Shown here: piece after piece, positions 43,116 through 53,505 of the stretch
Layout: each line of letters starts with the position of its first letter
How positions within the stretch are numbered: the first letter of the stretch is position 1
DNA from: Amylostereum areolatum
Taxonomy: Eukaryota > Basidiomycota > Agaricomycetes > Russulales > Stereaceae
Length of the DNA: 64,000 bases
Assembly: GCA_012932865.1 (NCBI GenBank)
Contig: SAXG01000029.1
Span: 186,001-250,000, forward strand
Direction: 5' to 3'
Notes under the pieces: model-generated
What the model was told of the DNA's origin: nothing
Database searches by the model: none
What the model saw: only the letters and a program-made list of their open reading frames with translations
Position numbers and translations under genes: made by a program

Positions 43116-43719
43116 CCCCTACGCCTACCTCGCACCCCTCTCTCCATCTACCTCTGCCGTCTCTACGACGTTAAAAACTCCCACCACGGACCTCCCGAAC
43201 GCACCGGTCTTCCTCCTGTTCAACGGAAAGCCGATCACCCCCCGCGACGATGCACCACTCCCCTACCCCTGGTCCGACGCCGTCACTGTCAACTGCCTCG
43301 TCCCCGTACAGAACCTCTGCAAGAAAGATCCCTGGACCGCGCACGGCCTCAACTTCCGCATCTTCGAGTGGAGGTGGCACAAGGACCACGGTACTGTCGT
43401 CCTCGCCCTATACGTCCGGATCACTACGTGCATCAACGTAGATCTCGAACGCCTTGAATTCACCCTCCACGCCCCCACCTACCACACATACCTCATCCAG
43501 GACGCCCCCAACCTGATCCTCCAAACCAGTTTCACCTCCGTCTCCCAGTTTAACCGCCGGACCCCCGAATCCACCCCGCCACCAGTCCTCCGTCCCACCA
43601 TCAAGGGTAAGACCCTTCGTTGCCGCCACCACGAACATAAGATACGCCAGGCAGTAAAAGCCGGCTACCTCACCAAGAAACTCCTCGGCAGTCGCCCCAT
43701 CACGGCGGACTTCTTCTAG
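43111..43719 (+). CDS. orf0 of A2, upstream of gag, unknown function
   Basis: An open frame from the LTR boundary to TAG at 43717-43719, collinear with 2124-2669 of A1 and nearly identical in the middle (DAVTVNCLVPVQNLCKKDPW). No AUG in frame. After the TAG the same frame stays open for 197 codons until the gag AUG at 44311, so read-through would give an orf0-gag fusion. No known domain. Confidence 0.5.
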   Translation, partial: VYPYAYLAPLSPSTSAVSTTLKTPTTDLPNAPVFLLFNGKPITPRDDAPLPYPWSDAVTVNCLVPVQNLCKKDPWTAHGLNFRIFEWRWHKDHGTVVLALYVRITTCINVDLERLEFTLHAPTYHTYLIQDAPNLILQTSFTSVSQFNRRTPESTPPPVLRPTIKGKTLRCRHHEHKIRQAVKAGYLTKKLLGSRPITADFF

Positions 43720-44310
43720 ACCATCATCACGTCCTCCACAGCCCCTCGTCCCCCCACTCCGAACCTCCCCCCAGGCGTTTTTCGAGACTACTGTCCCGAA
43801 GAATACTATATCCTCACCTCGCAGCAGACTAAGGAATCCGTACGTTGGCTGCACGACGAACCAAACCGGCAACGTCGAGACTGGTACTTCGACGACCGCG
43901 ACGAACAACCCTACGTCGAAGAATCGGATTTTGCCACCGCTGCGGACGTTCTACAGCGCTTCCTGAACCCCCCTCCGACCAACTCGCCCCCACCCCGTCG
44001 ATGTACTGTAATCGAAGTCCCAGAAGGGATCAACCACAACGACACAACTGGGAAGTGGTACGCCTATAGACGGAACAAGAACGGAACCCCAGGACGATCA
44101 GTAGTTGAGTGGCAGCCCACTTCGTTCAGTCCCGTCCAAGATCACTGGTCGTGGCATCATAACCAGCAATTCCTCACCCCCGCCGACTTCCTTGTCGCAA
44201 AACAAGTTGAGGACGAAGTTGAAGAAGCAGAAGAATGCCGACGAGAAACCCTACACCGCCTTGATCAAGAACTCGCCCAATCCCTCACTGTCCCCCTCCC
44301 TTTCAACAAG

Positions 44311-45336
44311 ATGTCCGACGCCGAATCCAAACCTGCCGTCTCCAAGCGGGAGATCGGCCCCAAGCCAAAGCCATTCAAAGGCGAGAGACGCGACACCCTC
44401 CGGTTCTCCCTCGAGCTCCGCATGTTCCTGCGCGTTAACAAGGATGTTTATGCCACAGATGACGCCAAGATGATGCTCCTCCTCAGCCTGATGGAGGACG
44501 ACACGGCGAAGGCCTGGGCCACGCATCGCCGCATGGAACTCTTCGCCGACGAAGACGAGAAGGAAGACACCGAAACCCTCGACCCCACGCCCCCAACACT
44601 CCACTATAGCTCCTACAAAGAGCTCTTCGAGAGGTTTGGCAAAGACTTCGTACCCGTCGATCCGAAGATAGAGGCTCAGCGTAAGATCAACGAGCTTGCA
44701 ATGACCACCCGGGACGTCACTGACTTTATCACCGAGTTTGAGATGCTGGCAACCATGTCAGCATACGACGACGAGGCGCTAATCCACTTTTTCAAGAAGG
44801 GACTTCAGCGTGACCTCGGCAAGCAGGTGGCCCGGTCGTACCCGTTCCCCACCAAGCTCGCGGAGTGGAAGGAGCGCGCCCGCCGCATCAACCACCAGTG
44901 GCTCGAAGAGAACCCGGAGAGGAAGAGCAGTCAGTCCAAGGGGGCTGTCGCGCTCACCTCGAACGGTTCGACCAATGACTCCTCGTCGCGCCGAGTCGGC
45001 GCCTTCACCAACACCTCGACCCGCCCTGCAAAGCTGACGGACGACGAGCGCGCAAAGATGATGCGCGAAGGCAAGTGCTTCATGTGTCGACAAGCCGGTC
45101 ACGTCTCTCGCGACTGCCCCAACCGTGACTCGAGCGCGCGACGGGTGGGTGCAGTAGAGACTGGGTCCAAGGCCCCTCCCCTGCCGACGAACACGGCTCC
45201 ATCCACCGCAAAAGCGACCCCCGACCCGTCCAAAACCATCGCGGCAATCACCCGCCAGCTGAAGGATCTGGACGTGGAAGGTAAGGAACAAGCAGTGGCA
45301 CTGTTGAAGGATATCCTGGAGTCGCAGGATTTTTGA
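44311..45336 (+). CDS. gag of A2, intact
   Basis: 341 aa from an AUG (MSDAESKPAVSKREIG). Retrotransposon-gag helical region over residues about 30-200 (FLRVNKDVYATDDAKMMLLL, then FVPVDPKIEAQRKINELAM). Then a linker and an intact CCHC knuckle CFMCRQAGHVSRDC at about residues 254-267, a Pro/Thr linker and a final helix ending SQDF. Forms the particle and binds RNA. The stop (45334-45336) follows a T5 run and pol opens in the -1 frame. Confidence 0.9.
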   Translation: MSDAESKPAVSKREIGPKPKPFKGERRDTLRFSLELRMFLRVNKDVYATDDAKMMLLLSLMEDDTAKAWATHRRMELFADEDEKEDTETLDPTPPTLHYSSYKELFERFGKDFVPVDPKIEAQRKINELAMTTRDVTDFITEFEMLATMSAYDDEALIHFFKKGLQRDLGKQVARSYPFPTKLAEWKERARRINHQWLEENPERKSSQSKGAVALTSNGSTNDSSSRRVGAFTNTSTRPAKLTDDERAKMMREGKCFMCRQAGHVSRDCPNRDSSARRVGAVETGSKAPPLPTNTAPSTAKATPDPSKTIAAITRQLKDLDVEGKEQAVALLKDILESQDF

Positions 45337-48300
45337 AACGCCCCCCAGTCGCGTCGTCTGGCGGAGGCAAAGGACTTGTATCATCGGCATCTTACAATCG
45401 CTTTTCTGTATTATCATCTATGACCTCATGTGAGCAATCATATCCATTGTGTGTGCACCTCTCTACTGTCACGAAGAACAGGCAAACACCCTCGATAACG
45501 CTCAGAGTCAAGATGATTGGATGAGCGACAGGCCAACAAATCGACGCAGATGCACTGCTTGACAGCGGTGCAGAAGGAATCATCATCAATCGAAGCTTTG
45601 CTGAACGCAAGAAGCTGACCACGAGAAAACTAGAAAACCCGTTCCCCGTGCGTAACGTGGATGGCACCGAGAACATCATGGGCTGGGTACGTGACACGAC
45701 GACCCAGCGAATCCGGATATACTCGCAAGACTCAAAGGCATACCATGAGGAAGAAGCTGAGTTCTTCATCACCGACATCGGTGATCACGATATGATCCTT
45801 GGAACAGACTGGCTCGATGAGCATAACCCCACCATAGACTGGCAGCAAGATCGTGTTGACATGCTCCGCTGCCCTCCCTCCTGCACCCTCTCTGAACCGA
45901 CCGTGACAAACCTTGCAACAAAGCCGCGAACACCATCGTCGACCCGATCACAGCGAAAGGTTCGAGCTGATGCGCCCCCTAAGGTACCTCCAGTCCCGGA
46001 CGACCCCTTCCCAGAACCAGTGTATGTCTCCTGGGCCCCTATCCCTACATATGTCATCCCCGCGCGCAGGGTCAAAGGTGTTCGTATCCGCACATCCCAT
46101 CTCTCACCTCTACCTGCCCGCCTTTTCACTGAAGACAACGACGAACGACCCAGGGTCTTCCAAGACTGGGAGATCAATGGCCTGCGTCGTGCTGGGATTC
46201 TTCCTGAAGTTGACGGCCCTAACCCGGAGGCAGTACCAATCCGCGCGGGCTTCACCAAGGCGCAAGAGCTTGCAGAGCACTCAAAGGAAAATGCACGTCC
46301 GCAAACCTTTGAAGACTTGGTTCCCCCTCCATACCGCGACTTTGCACCCGTATTCGACAAGAAAACCTCTGAACGACTACCCGACCGACGACCATGGGAT
46401 CATGCCATCGACATGAAGGACGGCTTCGAACCCAAGCCGTGCAAGATCTATCCGCTCTCCCCCTCGGAGCAGATCGAGCTCGATACCTTCCTCGACGACC
46501 ACCTGAAGAAGGGCTACATTCGCCCATCGAAGTCGCCGCAGGCAAGTCCGTTCTTTTTCGTCAAAAAGAAGGATGGGAAGCTGCGGCCTGTACAGGACTA
46601 TCGAGAGCTGAACAAGGGTACCATCAAGAACGAGTATCCCTTGCCGCTGATCTCAGAAATTGTCGACCGCCTCAAAGGTGCAAAGATCTTCTCCAAGATG
46701 GACATCCGCTGGGGGTACAACAACGTCCGCATCAAGGAAGGCGACGAGTGGAAGGCTGCGTTCAAGACGAATCGTGGCCTCTTTGAACCTACGGTGATGT
46801 TCTTCGGCCTTATGAACTCCCCCGCGACGTTCCAGGCAATGATGAACAAACTTTTCAAGGACCTTATCGGCTCGGGCAAAGTCATCATCTACATGGACGA
46901 CATCCTCGTATTCACTCGAACTATGGAAGAACATCGTGCCATAGTGCGACAGGTTCTCCAACGCCTACAAGACAATGACCTGTTCCTTAAGCCAGAGAAA
47001 TGCGTCTTCGAGCAGGACTCCGTTGAATACCTGGGACTCATTATCTCACACGACAAGATCGCCATGGACCCCGTCAAGGTAGCTGGTATCCAGGACTGGC
47101 CGACACCCCGGACGGTCAAGGATGTACAATCCTTCCTCGGATTTGGTAACTTCTACCGACGCTTCATCAAGGATTTCTCCAAGATCGCATGACCTCTGTT
47201 CGACCTAACAAAGAAGGACTGCACATGGAATTGGTTGGCGGAATGCCAGACGGCATTTAACGCACTTAAAGCTGCGTTCACCTCCTCCCCTGTCTTAGTT
47301 ATGCCTGATCCAAGGAAACCCTACCTCGTCGAAGTTGACGCCTCGGACTTTGCTACTGGAGGTATACTCTCGCAGAAAGGTGACAACGGTCACTGGCATC
47401 CAGTGGCGTATCTGTCCAAGGCCCTGTCCAAACCGGAACGCAACTACGACATCTACGACAAGGAGCTACTCGCGATCATCCGTGCGCTCGAAGCCTGGCG
47501 CCACTACCTCGAAGGCGCCCCCGACACCGTCAAAATCTGGACAGACCACAAGAACCTGGAGCACTTCAAGACGGCACAAAAGCTGAGCCACCGACAGGCA
47601 CGTTGGGCTCTATTCCTCACTCGATTTGACTTCGCGCTCGTTCACAAACCAGGAGTATCCCATCGCCCAGACCCAATGTCCCGACGACCTGATCACAAGC
47701 AGGGCGTTGAGAATGACAACAAGGAACGTATCTTGCTCGACCCCAAGTACTTCCAGATACGTGCAACAAGGCCAGGAGCAGTAACCTCCCTCGGCGATGT
47801 CGAACTCCGACGACGTATCCGCGACTGCAAGACCAAGGACATCGAGGTCGTTCAAGCTCTAGATGCCATCTTACGAAATGGACCACGTACACTCGTCAAG
47901 AACCTTCAAGAGTGGAACTATGAAGAAGGCCTGGTCCTGTTTAGAGGAAAGGTATATGTCCCTGCAGACGACGAGTTGTGACGCGACATTGTCAAAATGT
48001 ACCATGAATCGCCCCTGGCTGGACACCCTGGTCGCTTCAAGACTTACGAACTTGTGAGTCGTGAATATTGGTGGCCTGGCATGTCTGTCTTTGTCCGCGA
48101 CTTCGTAGCAGGATGCGCAACCTGCCAGTCGACAAAGACACAGAGCAGCCGACCCCACGTCGACATGATCCCAAACGAAGTACCCGACCGACCATTTGGC
48201 GTCATCTCTACCAACTTCATTGTCGAGCTCCCTGACTGCGAAGGCTATAATGCCGTCAATGTCGTGGTTGATCGCCTCACCAAGATGGTGGTTACCACCC

Positions 48301-49359
48301 CATGTACAACGAAAATCACCAGCGATGGCACGGCCGACATTCTCTTCGACAAGGTATACCGACATTACGGCTTGGCGGACAAGATCATCTCAGATCGTGG
48401 ACCCCAATTTGCTGGGCAGGTAATGCGTACACTCAACGAGAAGCTCGGGATCAAGTCCGCCCTTAGCACAGCGTATCACCCACAGACAGATGGCCAGACC
48501 GAACGCGAGAACCAGAACCTTGAGCAGTTCCTGCGAGTATTCTGCAACTACCGTCAAGATGACTGGGTGAAGTGGCTGCCCTTCTTCGAGTTTTCTCACA
48601 ACTCCCGCACCCATGCAGCTACTGGAAAGGCCCCCTTTGAAGTCCTCTACGGCTTCCTCCCCAAGATGTACCCATCCGTAAATCCGTCCTCAAAGGTCCC
48701 TGCAGTTGAAGAACGCCTCCGTCAACTTGAAGAAGTCCGACAGGAGATTAAGGCCAGCCTTGCCCTCGCATCCGACTTAATGAAGCACTACAACGGTGAC
48801 ACGATCAGCAAATCGACACTGTTTGCCATCGGAGACAAGGTCTGGCTCGAAGGCAAAAACCTGAAGATGACAAGGCCGAAAGCTAAGCTTGCTGCCAAAC
48901 GATTTGGACCCTTCGAGATCATTGACGTCATTAGCCCAGTGAACTACCGCCTGAAGCTGCCAAAGACGTGGAGAATCCACCCAGTCTTCCATGCTTCGCT
49001 GCTCACCACGTACAAGGAGACAACGGCACATGGTCCAAACTATGAACAACCGCCGCCTGACCTCGTTGATGACGAGGAAGAATATGACGTTGAAGACATC
49101 ATCGACTCAAAGCCGACCCGCAACAAGAAAGGCATACAATACCTCGTCAAGTGGGCAGGCTATCCTGACTCCGAGAATACCTGGCTCCCTCGCTCCTCGC
49201 TCTCAAAGGTCACCAACATGATCGACGCCTTCCACAAACGCCATCCAAATGCGCCCCGCCCTGTGCGTTCCCTCGGCATCTCCTTTGACGATTTCCTCGC
49301 ATCTACCCTTGCAGATGACATTGCGCTCCAGGCGAAAGCGCGTCTTAAAGGGGGGGTAA
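45337..49359 (+). pseudogene. pol of A2 (three in-frame stops)
   Basis: Single frame with TGA at 45522, 47190 and 47979. At 47979 A1 has CGA. At 45522 and 47190 A1 has CAA. Protease ALLDSGAEG follows the first stop. RT has YMDD near 46893, and RNase H, integrase (HPGRFKTYEL, ISDRGPQFAG, QTDGQTEREN) and chromodomain (YDVEDIIDS...YLVKWAGYPDSENTW) are all present. The open frame runs on into the LTR to 49427. Confidence 0.9.
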
Positions 49360-49779
49360 TGTCACGGATCGCTCCATTTCTCTCTTCGTTTGCAGACCTC
49401 GTACACGCGACGCGTCACGGCACATGACTTTCCCTTGCATCACATGCTTCAACGACGTCATTGCCCGGACTTCCGAGCGGGGTTCCGCATCCTTATCTAT
49501 GACATCATTGCTCCGGACCCTCGTCCTCCGCCCCATGACTCCTTTCTTATTGTTCCCCCCGCTCGCACCACTATCGCATCGCATCACACCATCGTACCCA
49601 CTTGTATATAAGGACAGTGTTTCTCTTCCCTTCTCCCTAGACTGTCCATCTCGTCATACGGTACTGTAGCGCACGTTGCACTACCCTAGACCCTGGCACT
49701 CTCGAATCTATTTTCTTCTCGCTCCTCCCATCGTCGCGACTTAGGCGGTTCATCGGTCTCATAAACTGCGTTTCTGACA
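49360..49779 (+). repeat. 3' LTR of A2
   Basis: 420 bp. About seven differences from the split 5' LTR, all transitions. It cuts the host gene on the minus strand at 49780. Confidence 0.93.
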
Positions 49780-50546
49780 GCGAGCTTGAGCTATGAACGG
49801 AGATAATGTCTGAGTCGTCTTTAGAGTTGGCGGCATCGAGCACGATACCCGCGCCAAGAGGGCCGCGCTTGACCGATTCAAAGTAGGAGACAGTGTCGAC
49901 GGTATAATTGGCAATGGTATGGCCATGACGCTCACAGGAGAAGCCCATGGTAAGCGTGATGTTGGTGGCCAGGGCATAGGGACGATACTGAATATGAATG
50001 TCGCCGTCGTCATCGTGAGCACCTGCGCACAGGCTCACGTCCGCGTCTTGAGGCGCCAGGTTAGTGGCCGGCGGAGGCACGGCGGGAATGGGAACTTGAG
50101 TCGGGGCGGGGACGGGGACAGGGATGGGGACAGTGGCCGGAGGATGAACCACGACGGGCGCAAGAGCGTCGTGAGTGTTTCCCGGGGGAGACAGGTGTGG
50201 CCCAATCGCAACGGGGACGGGCACGAATTCTTCAGATGCCTTGGACATATAGGAAGTCCACGCCATCACTGCCTCCTGCCAGCCGCTGTAACGGCGCCAG
50301 ATAGCGCCCGACACACCGTAGACAGAGTCATGAGCAATAGCCCTATGGGAGATAATTGTGTTATTACAGTATGCAGGTCTTCAGATATAACATACCAGTC
50401 TTGGAAGATACCGGGGTGACAACCACGAAATACAACATAGACAGCAGCGGGGTCGGCTCCTGCGCCAGCTGCGTGAAGAGGTTAGAGTGGGGAAACCAGA
50501 GAGACGGTGAGAACGTACGGAGAACGTTGGGGTTGGGACCGGCCAT
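49780..50546 (-). pseudogene. RNase H1 hybrid-binding-domain protein, C-terminally truncated by A2
   Basis: Minus-strand gene with exons 50519-50546, 50396-50468 and 49780-50342. Introns 50469-50518 (GTACGT...CTAAC...CGCAG) and 50343-50395 (GTATGT...CATAG) keep the frame. The start MAGPNPNVLPGAGADPA leads into a domain (YVVFRG, GIFQDW, then VSGAIWRRYSGWQEAV) like the N-terminal RNA:DNA-hybrid-binding domain of RNase H1 and caulimovirus P6, a fold common in Agaricomycete proteins. Then a Pro/Val-rich linker and an acidic region. The frame ends at the LTR, and the rest is not in the window. Confidence 0.72.
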
Positions 50547-50569
50547 CGCAAACAGTTGACTAGAAGCGC

Positions 50570-50583
50570 GGGGGGGGGGGGGG
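50570..50583. repeat. G14 homopolymer
   Basis: Fourteen G, about 25 bp upstream of the start codon of the minus-strand gene (C14 in its leader). Prone to length variation. Confidence 0.8.
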
Positions 50584-50757
50584 CGAATGGAATGGAAACG
50601 GGGAAGGGGATGCGCTGTTTGCTGTCGTAGACCTTGAAATATATACTGGATGACGGGGGTGAGAGAATACGTTATCTTATGGCCGAAAACAAGAAGAAGC
50701 CCCCAAACGAATGGAACACAAGACACGAGGCTTCGTGCATCACAATCGAAGAACGAA

Positions 50758-51051
50758 ATGAACCAGCCACAGGTCAGAATGTTCCGTGAGGGTCAAATTG
50801 GAAATGTGGGCACTCAAAAGCCACTCCTCACCCAGGTTTTCCAGCACCTATATTACGACCGCTACAAGGCGCAGATCGAGCGTGAGTCTGCCCGTCCAAA
50901 GGTTCTGCTCGCGTGGCGCAATGCGCGAATGTTGGGGCTATCGGATCTTGAGGTGGAGGAGGTTAAAGCCAATGTCATGACGTCCCACGAGGAAGGCGAG
51001 GACGACGACAACGCCATGACCACGACGACATCATCGAGCTCCTCTCGCTAG
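50758..51051 (+). CDS. Hypothetical ORF
   Basis: 97 codons from an AUG (MNQPQVRMFREGQ), with a charged helical middle (YYDRYKAQIERESARPK) and a poly-Ser/Thr acidic tail. No family recognised. It may be the last exon of a gene whose earlier exons were not identified, or a chance frame. Confidence 0.25.
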   Translation: MNQPQVRMFREGQIGNVGTQKPLLTQVFQHLYYDRYKAQIERESARPKVLLAWRNARMLGLSDLEVEEVKANVMTSHEEGEDDDNAMTTTTSSSSSR

Positions 51052-51661
51052 CAAAGTTCAAAATTTTTGATGAGTATGTTTTGCCTCTACGACCTGAGAT
51101 GACACAACTAACGGATTGTAGAAGAAGACCGGGTGGGTTGCCTCAATTACCTTAGGGGGGCTGCGTCCAAGTAACGGCGGTCTGGAGCCATTCTCGTGAG
51201 GATGATATTTTCCATGCCGAGGTACACCATCAAGGGCACACACGCAGCTTCCCGACGGCGGAACATTTGCAACCTGGAACAAGGACTTTGAGAGTGGTAT
51301 GGTCAACCCTTTCCTTGATTTCCTTCACCACATATTTCATGGGAACAGCCTTAGTAGGTGTTCTTCTCCCTCGGATTCACCTGGGACTTCGGCATCGCCC
51401 ACCGCCATGTCTTTGGTTCCACGAGCTACTTGTTTGACGCCTGTGCCAGGAACGGCTCCAAGCACCGTTGAATTTCCTGCCAATATCTCAGCGATGCCAA
51501 TAAGAGAGTTCAATGTAGTGGGAAAAGGAGCAGAGCAAGGTGAAAATATCAGACCCGCGCGGTGGAAGAGATTGGGCAGATTACTTATCAGATCATGGAT
51601 GCCGCATCGTCGGCTGCCATTCGGCAGCCCTCGGCAAGGATTCACGTGACTTAACGCTGCT

Positions 51662-51993
51662 TCAAAAGATGTGGGTCTCGGAACCATACAACTTGATGGG
51701 GACACCAAGCAACTCGTCGAGAAGGTACATGTCTTCCTGGTAGTTGGAACCACCACGGCGCACGTAGATGCGGACCTTGTGGCTGATCAGCGGATAATAC
51801 CGACATTCGTGAAGTTGGCGATACCATCGCAGTTGATGAGGATCTTGCCCTCGGGATGAGGCTTGCCTCAAGTGATGTCGAGGTCAACAATCGTCTTGAT
51901 GGATTCGTACGTCTGGCCTTCTGTGGGGGCACCAGAGTAGTCGCCATATTTGGCAAATTCCTGTGCAAAGCCGTGTGCAGCGATGGCGGCAGA
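51662..51993 (-). pseudogene. ATP-citrate lyase fragment
   Basis: Minus strand. VYSAAIAAHGFAQEFAKYG, then YSGAPTEGQTYES, a TGA, then PEGKILINCDGIANFTNV. After a gap and frame change come LISHKVRIYVRRGG-NYQE and LGVPIK-YG-ETHI. These follow the order of the citrate-binding part of ATP-citrate synthase, which makes cytosolic acetyl-CoA. An in-frame stop, a deletion and the absence of flanking domains show a degenerate fragment. Confidence 0.6.
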
Positions 51994-52379
51994 GTATACG
52001 ACCAAGTCACACACCCTCCAGATATTCTCCCTCCACATGGTCACATTGGCGTGGCAATAACGACTTCTGTGTCCCCATCCTATGATGAACCACCACCCTT
52101 CACTATCTGCTTAATGACAAACTTACCTTTGAATCACTTGCTAAGATTTGACATGACTGGGCAGGGCGGGAGGACGGAACGGTCGAAGTCATGTAACATA
52201 AAAAATCCAAGAGGAAGCCTAAGCAAACTCGGTCACGAGTCGTGACCGGGAGAAAAATAGATTACTATAGAAGCTGGATCGAGTAGAAGGAAGAAAAGAC
52301 TTACTTTAGTTGACTCACAGAAACATGGGCCTTGGGGATCGCCTTGACCTCTGCGGTAGCACCGTAAAGAACATCAGCA
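51994..52379. other. No gene recognised
   Basis: No recognisable coding or repeat signal. Confidence 0.35.
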
Positions 52380-53505
52380 CATCAGCAAAACACCACTTAC
52401 TTGGGGGTGACCTTGGGGCCTTGGGCAAGTCCCTCAAGGGCCCAAGGTTCCAAGGATTTTGTCCTTGGAAAAGCTAGGTCACTTACTGGCCCAAGGTCTG
52501 AGACATCTTGGCAAGGCTCCCAAGACCCCTCAAGTACATCACCCAGAAGCCCCCAGCCAGGCTCATATCCTCAAAGGATCTTGACCAGTACCCCCAAGTA
52601 CCATAAGCAAAGGTTCAAGGGTTGATCAAGAACTGATTTTATCCCATATCATTGCATTTAGAATCAATAAAAGCATATTTATTATTGTACTACTGGATAC
52701 ATGCATGACTAAACACATAGGAATGGATAGGTGTGTGGAAGGCGTGGCGGACGAGACAGACGTGGCGGACGTGGTAGACGAGACGGACGAGACGGACGAG
52801 ACAGACGAGACAGACGTCGGGTGCGAGGGAACGGCCAGAGCGACGAGACGGAGGCGACGGGCGTAGCCACGCAACATTGCAGCGGCCGACGCAGGCAACA
52901 AGGAGACGCAGGCGACGGGAATGGCGATGGGCGCGGCGAGCGGGTGAAGAGGACGACGAGGGTGGCGCGGGTGACGAGGGTGGCGCGGGTGATGAAGGCG
53001 GCGCGGGTGACGAGGGACGCGGTTGACACAGGTGGCGCGGGTGACGAGGGCGGCGCGGGTGACGAAGGCGGCGCGGTTGACGAGGGCGGCGCGGTTGACA
53101 AGGGCGACGCGGTTGACGAGGGTGACGGGCGCGACGGGAGCGGCGTGAGCGGCGAGGCAGCGAGAGCAGCGTGGGTGGCGAGGGTGACGTGGGTGGCGAC
53201 GACAACGGGAGAGGATGGTAGTGGTAGTTGAGAGAGAGTGAGTGACGTGGCAACAAGCGCTAAAGAAGTTGAACGTCAATCACGTGACTAGACAGCACTC
53301 GAAATGTGCTAAGTCCATTTTGTCGGAAACCCCCAAGCTATACTCGAAAAATGAAAGCTTCAAAGTAAATACACACAAATGAAAGGTCTTTCCCAAGGAC
53401 CACAAAATAATGCAAGGTCACAAGCTATTTCCAAGCCAGATCCCCCAAGTCCAAGCTGACTTCTCAAGCCCAAGGTTAGCTCCAGCAAATGGTGTTTTGC
53501 TGATG
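52380..53505. mobile_element. TIR element carrying minisatellite
   Basis: CATCAGCAAAACACCA at 52380-52395 and its inverse at 53490-53505 form 16-bp perfect ends, with weaker pairing for another ~20 bp including an ACCTTGGG motif. Subterminal CCTTGG/CCAAGG motifs are dense on both sides (52405-52620 and 53390-53480). The core holds two arrays: GACGAGACG-type 9-12 bp units at 52750-52820 and GACGAGGGTGGCGCGGGT-type units at 52940-53130. No transposase and no clear target duplication were found. Confidence 0.55.

Larger units (their letters stand above)
32546..49779 (+). mobile_element. Ty3/Gypsy chromovirus, family A copy 2 (A2), with nested B
   Basis: The 5' LTR is in two parts (32546-32885 and 43018-43102) because element B is inserted in it. 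The internal region is 43103-49359 and the 3' LTR is 49360-49779. Gag is intact, and pol has three stops. The flanks disagree: CCTTA and a C-family RT on the left, GCGAG and a host gene on the right. This suggests it is a recombinant between two A copies. Confidence 0.9.
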
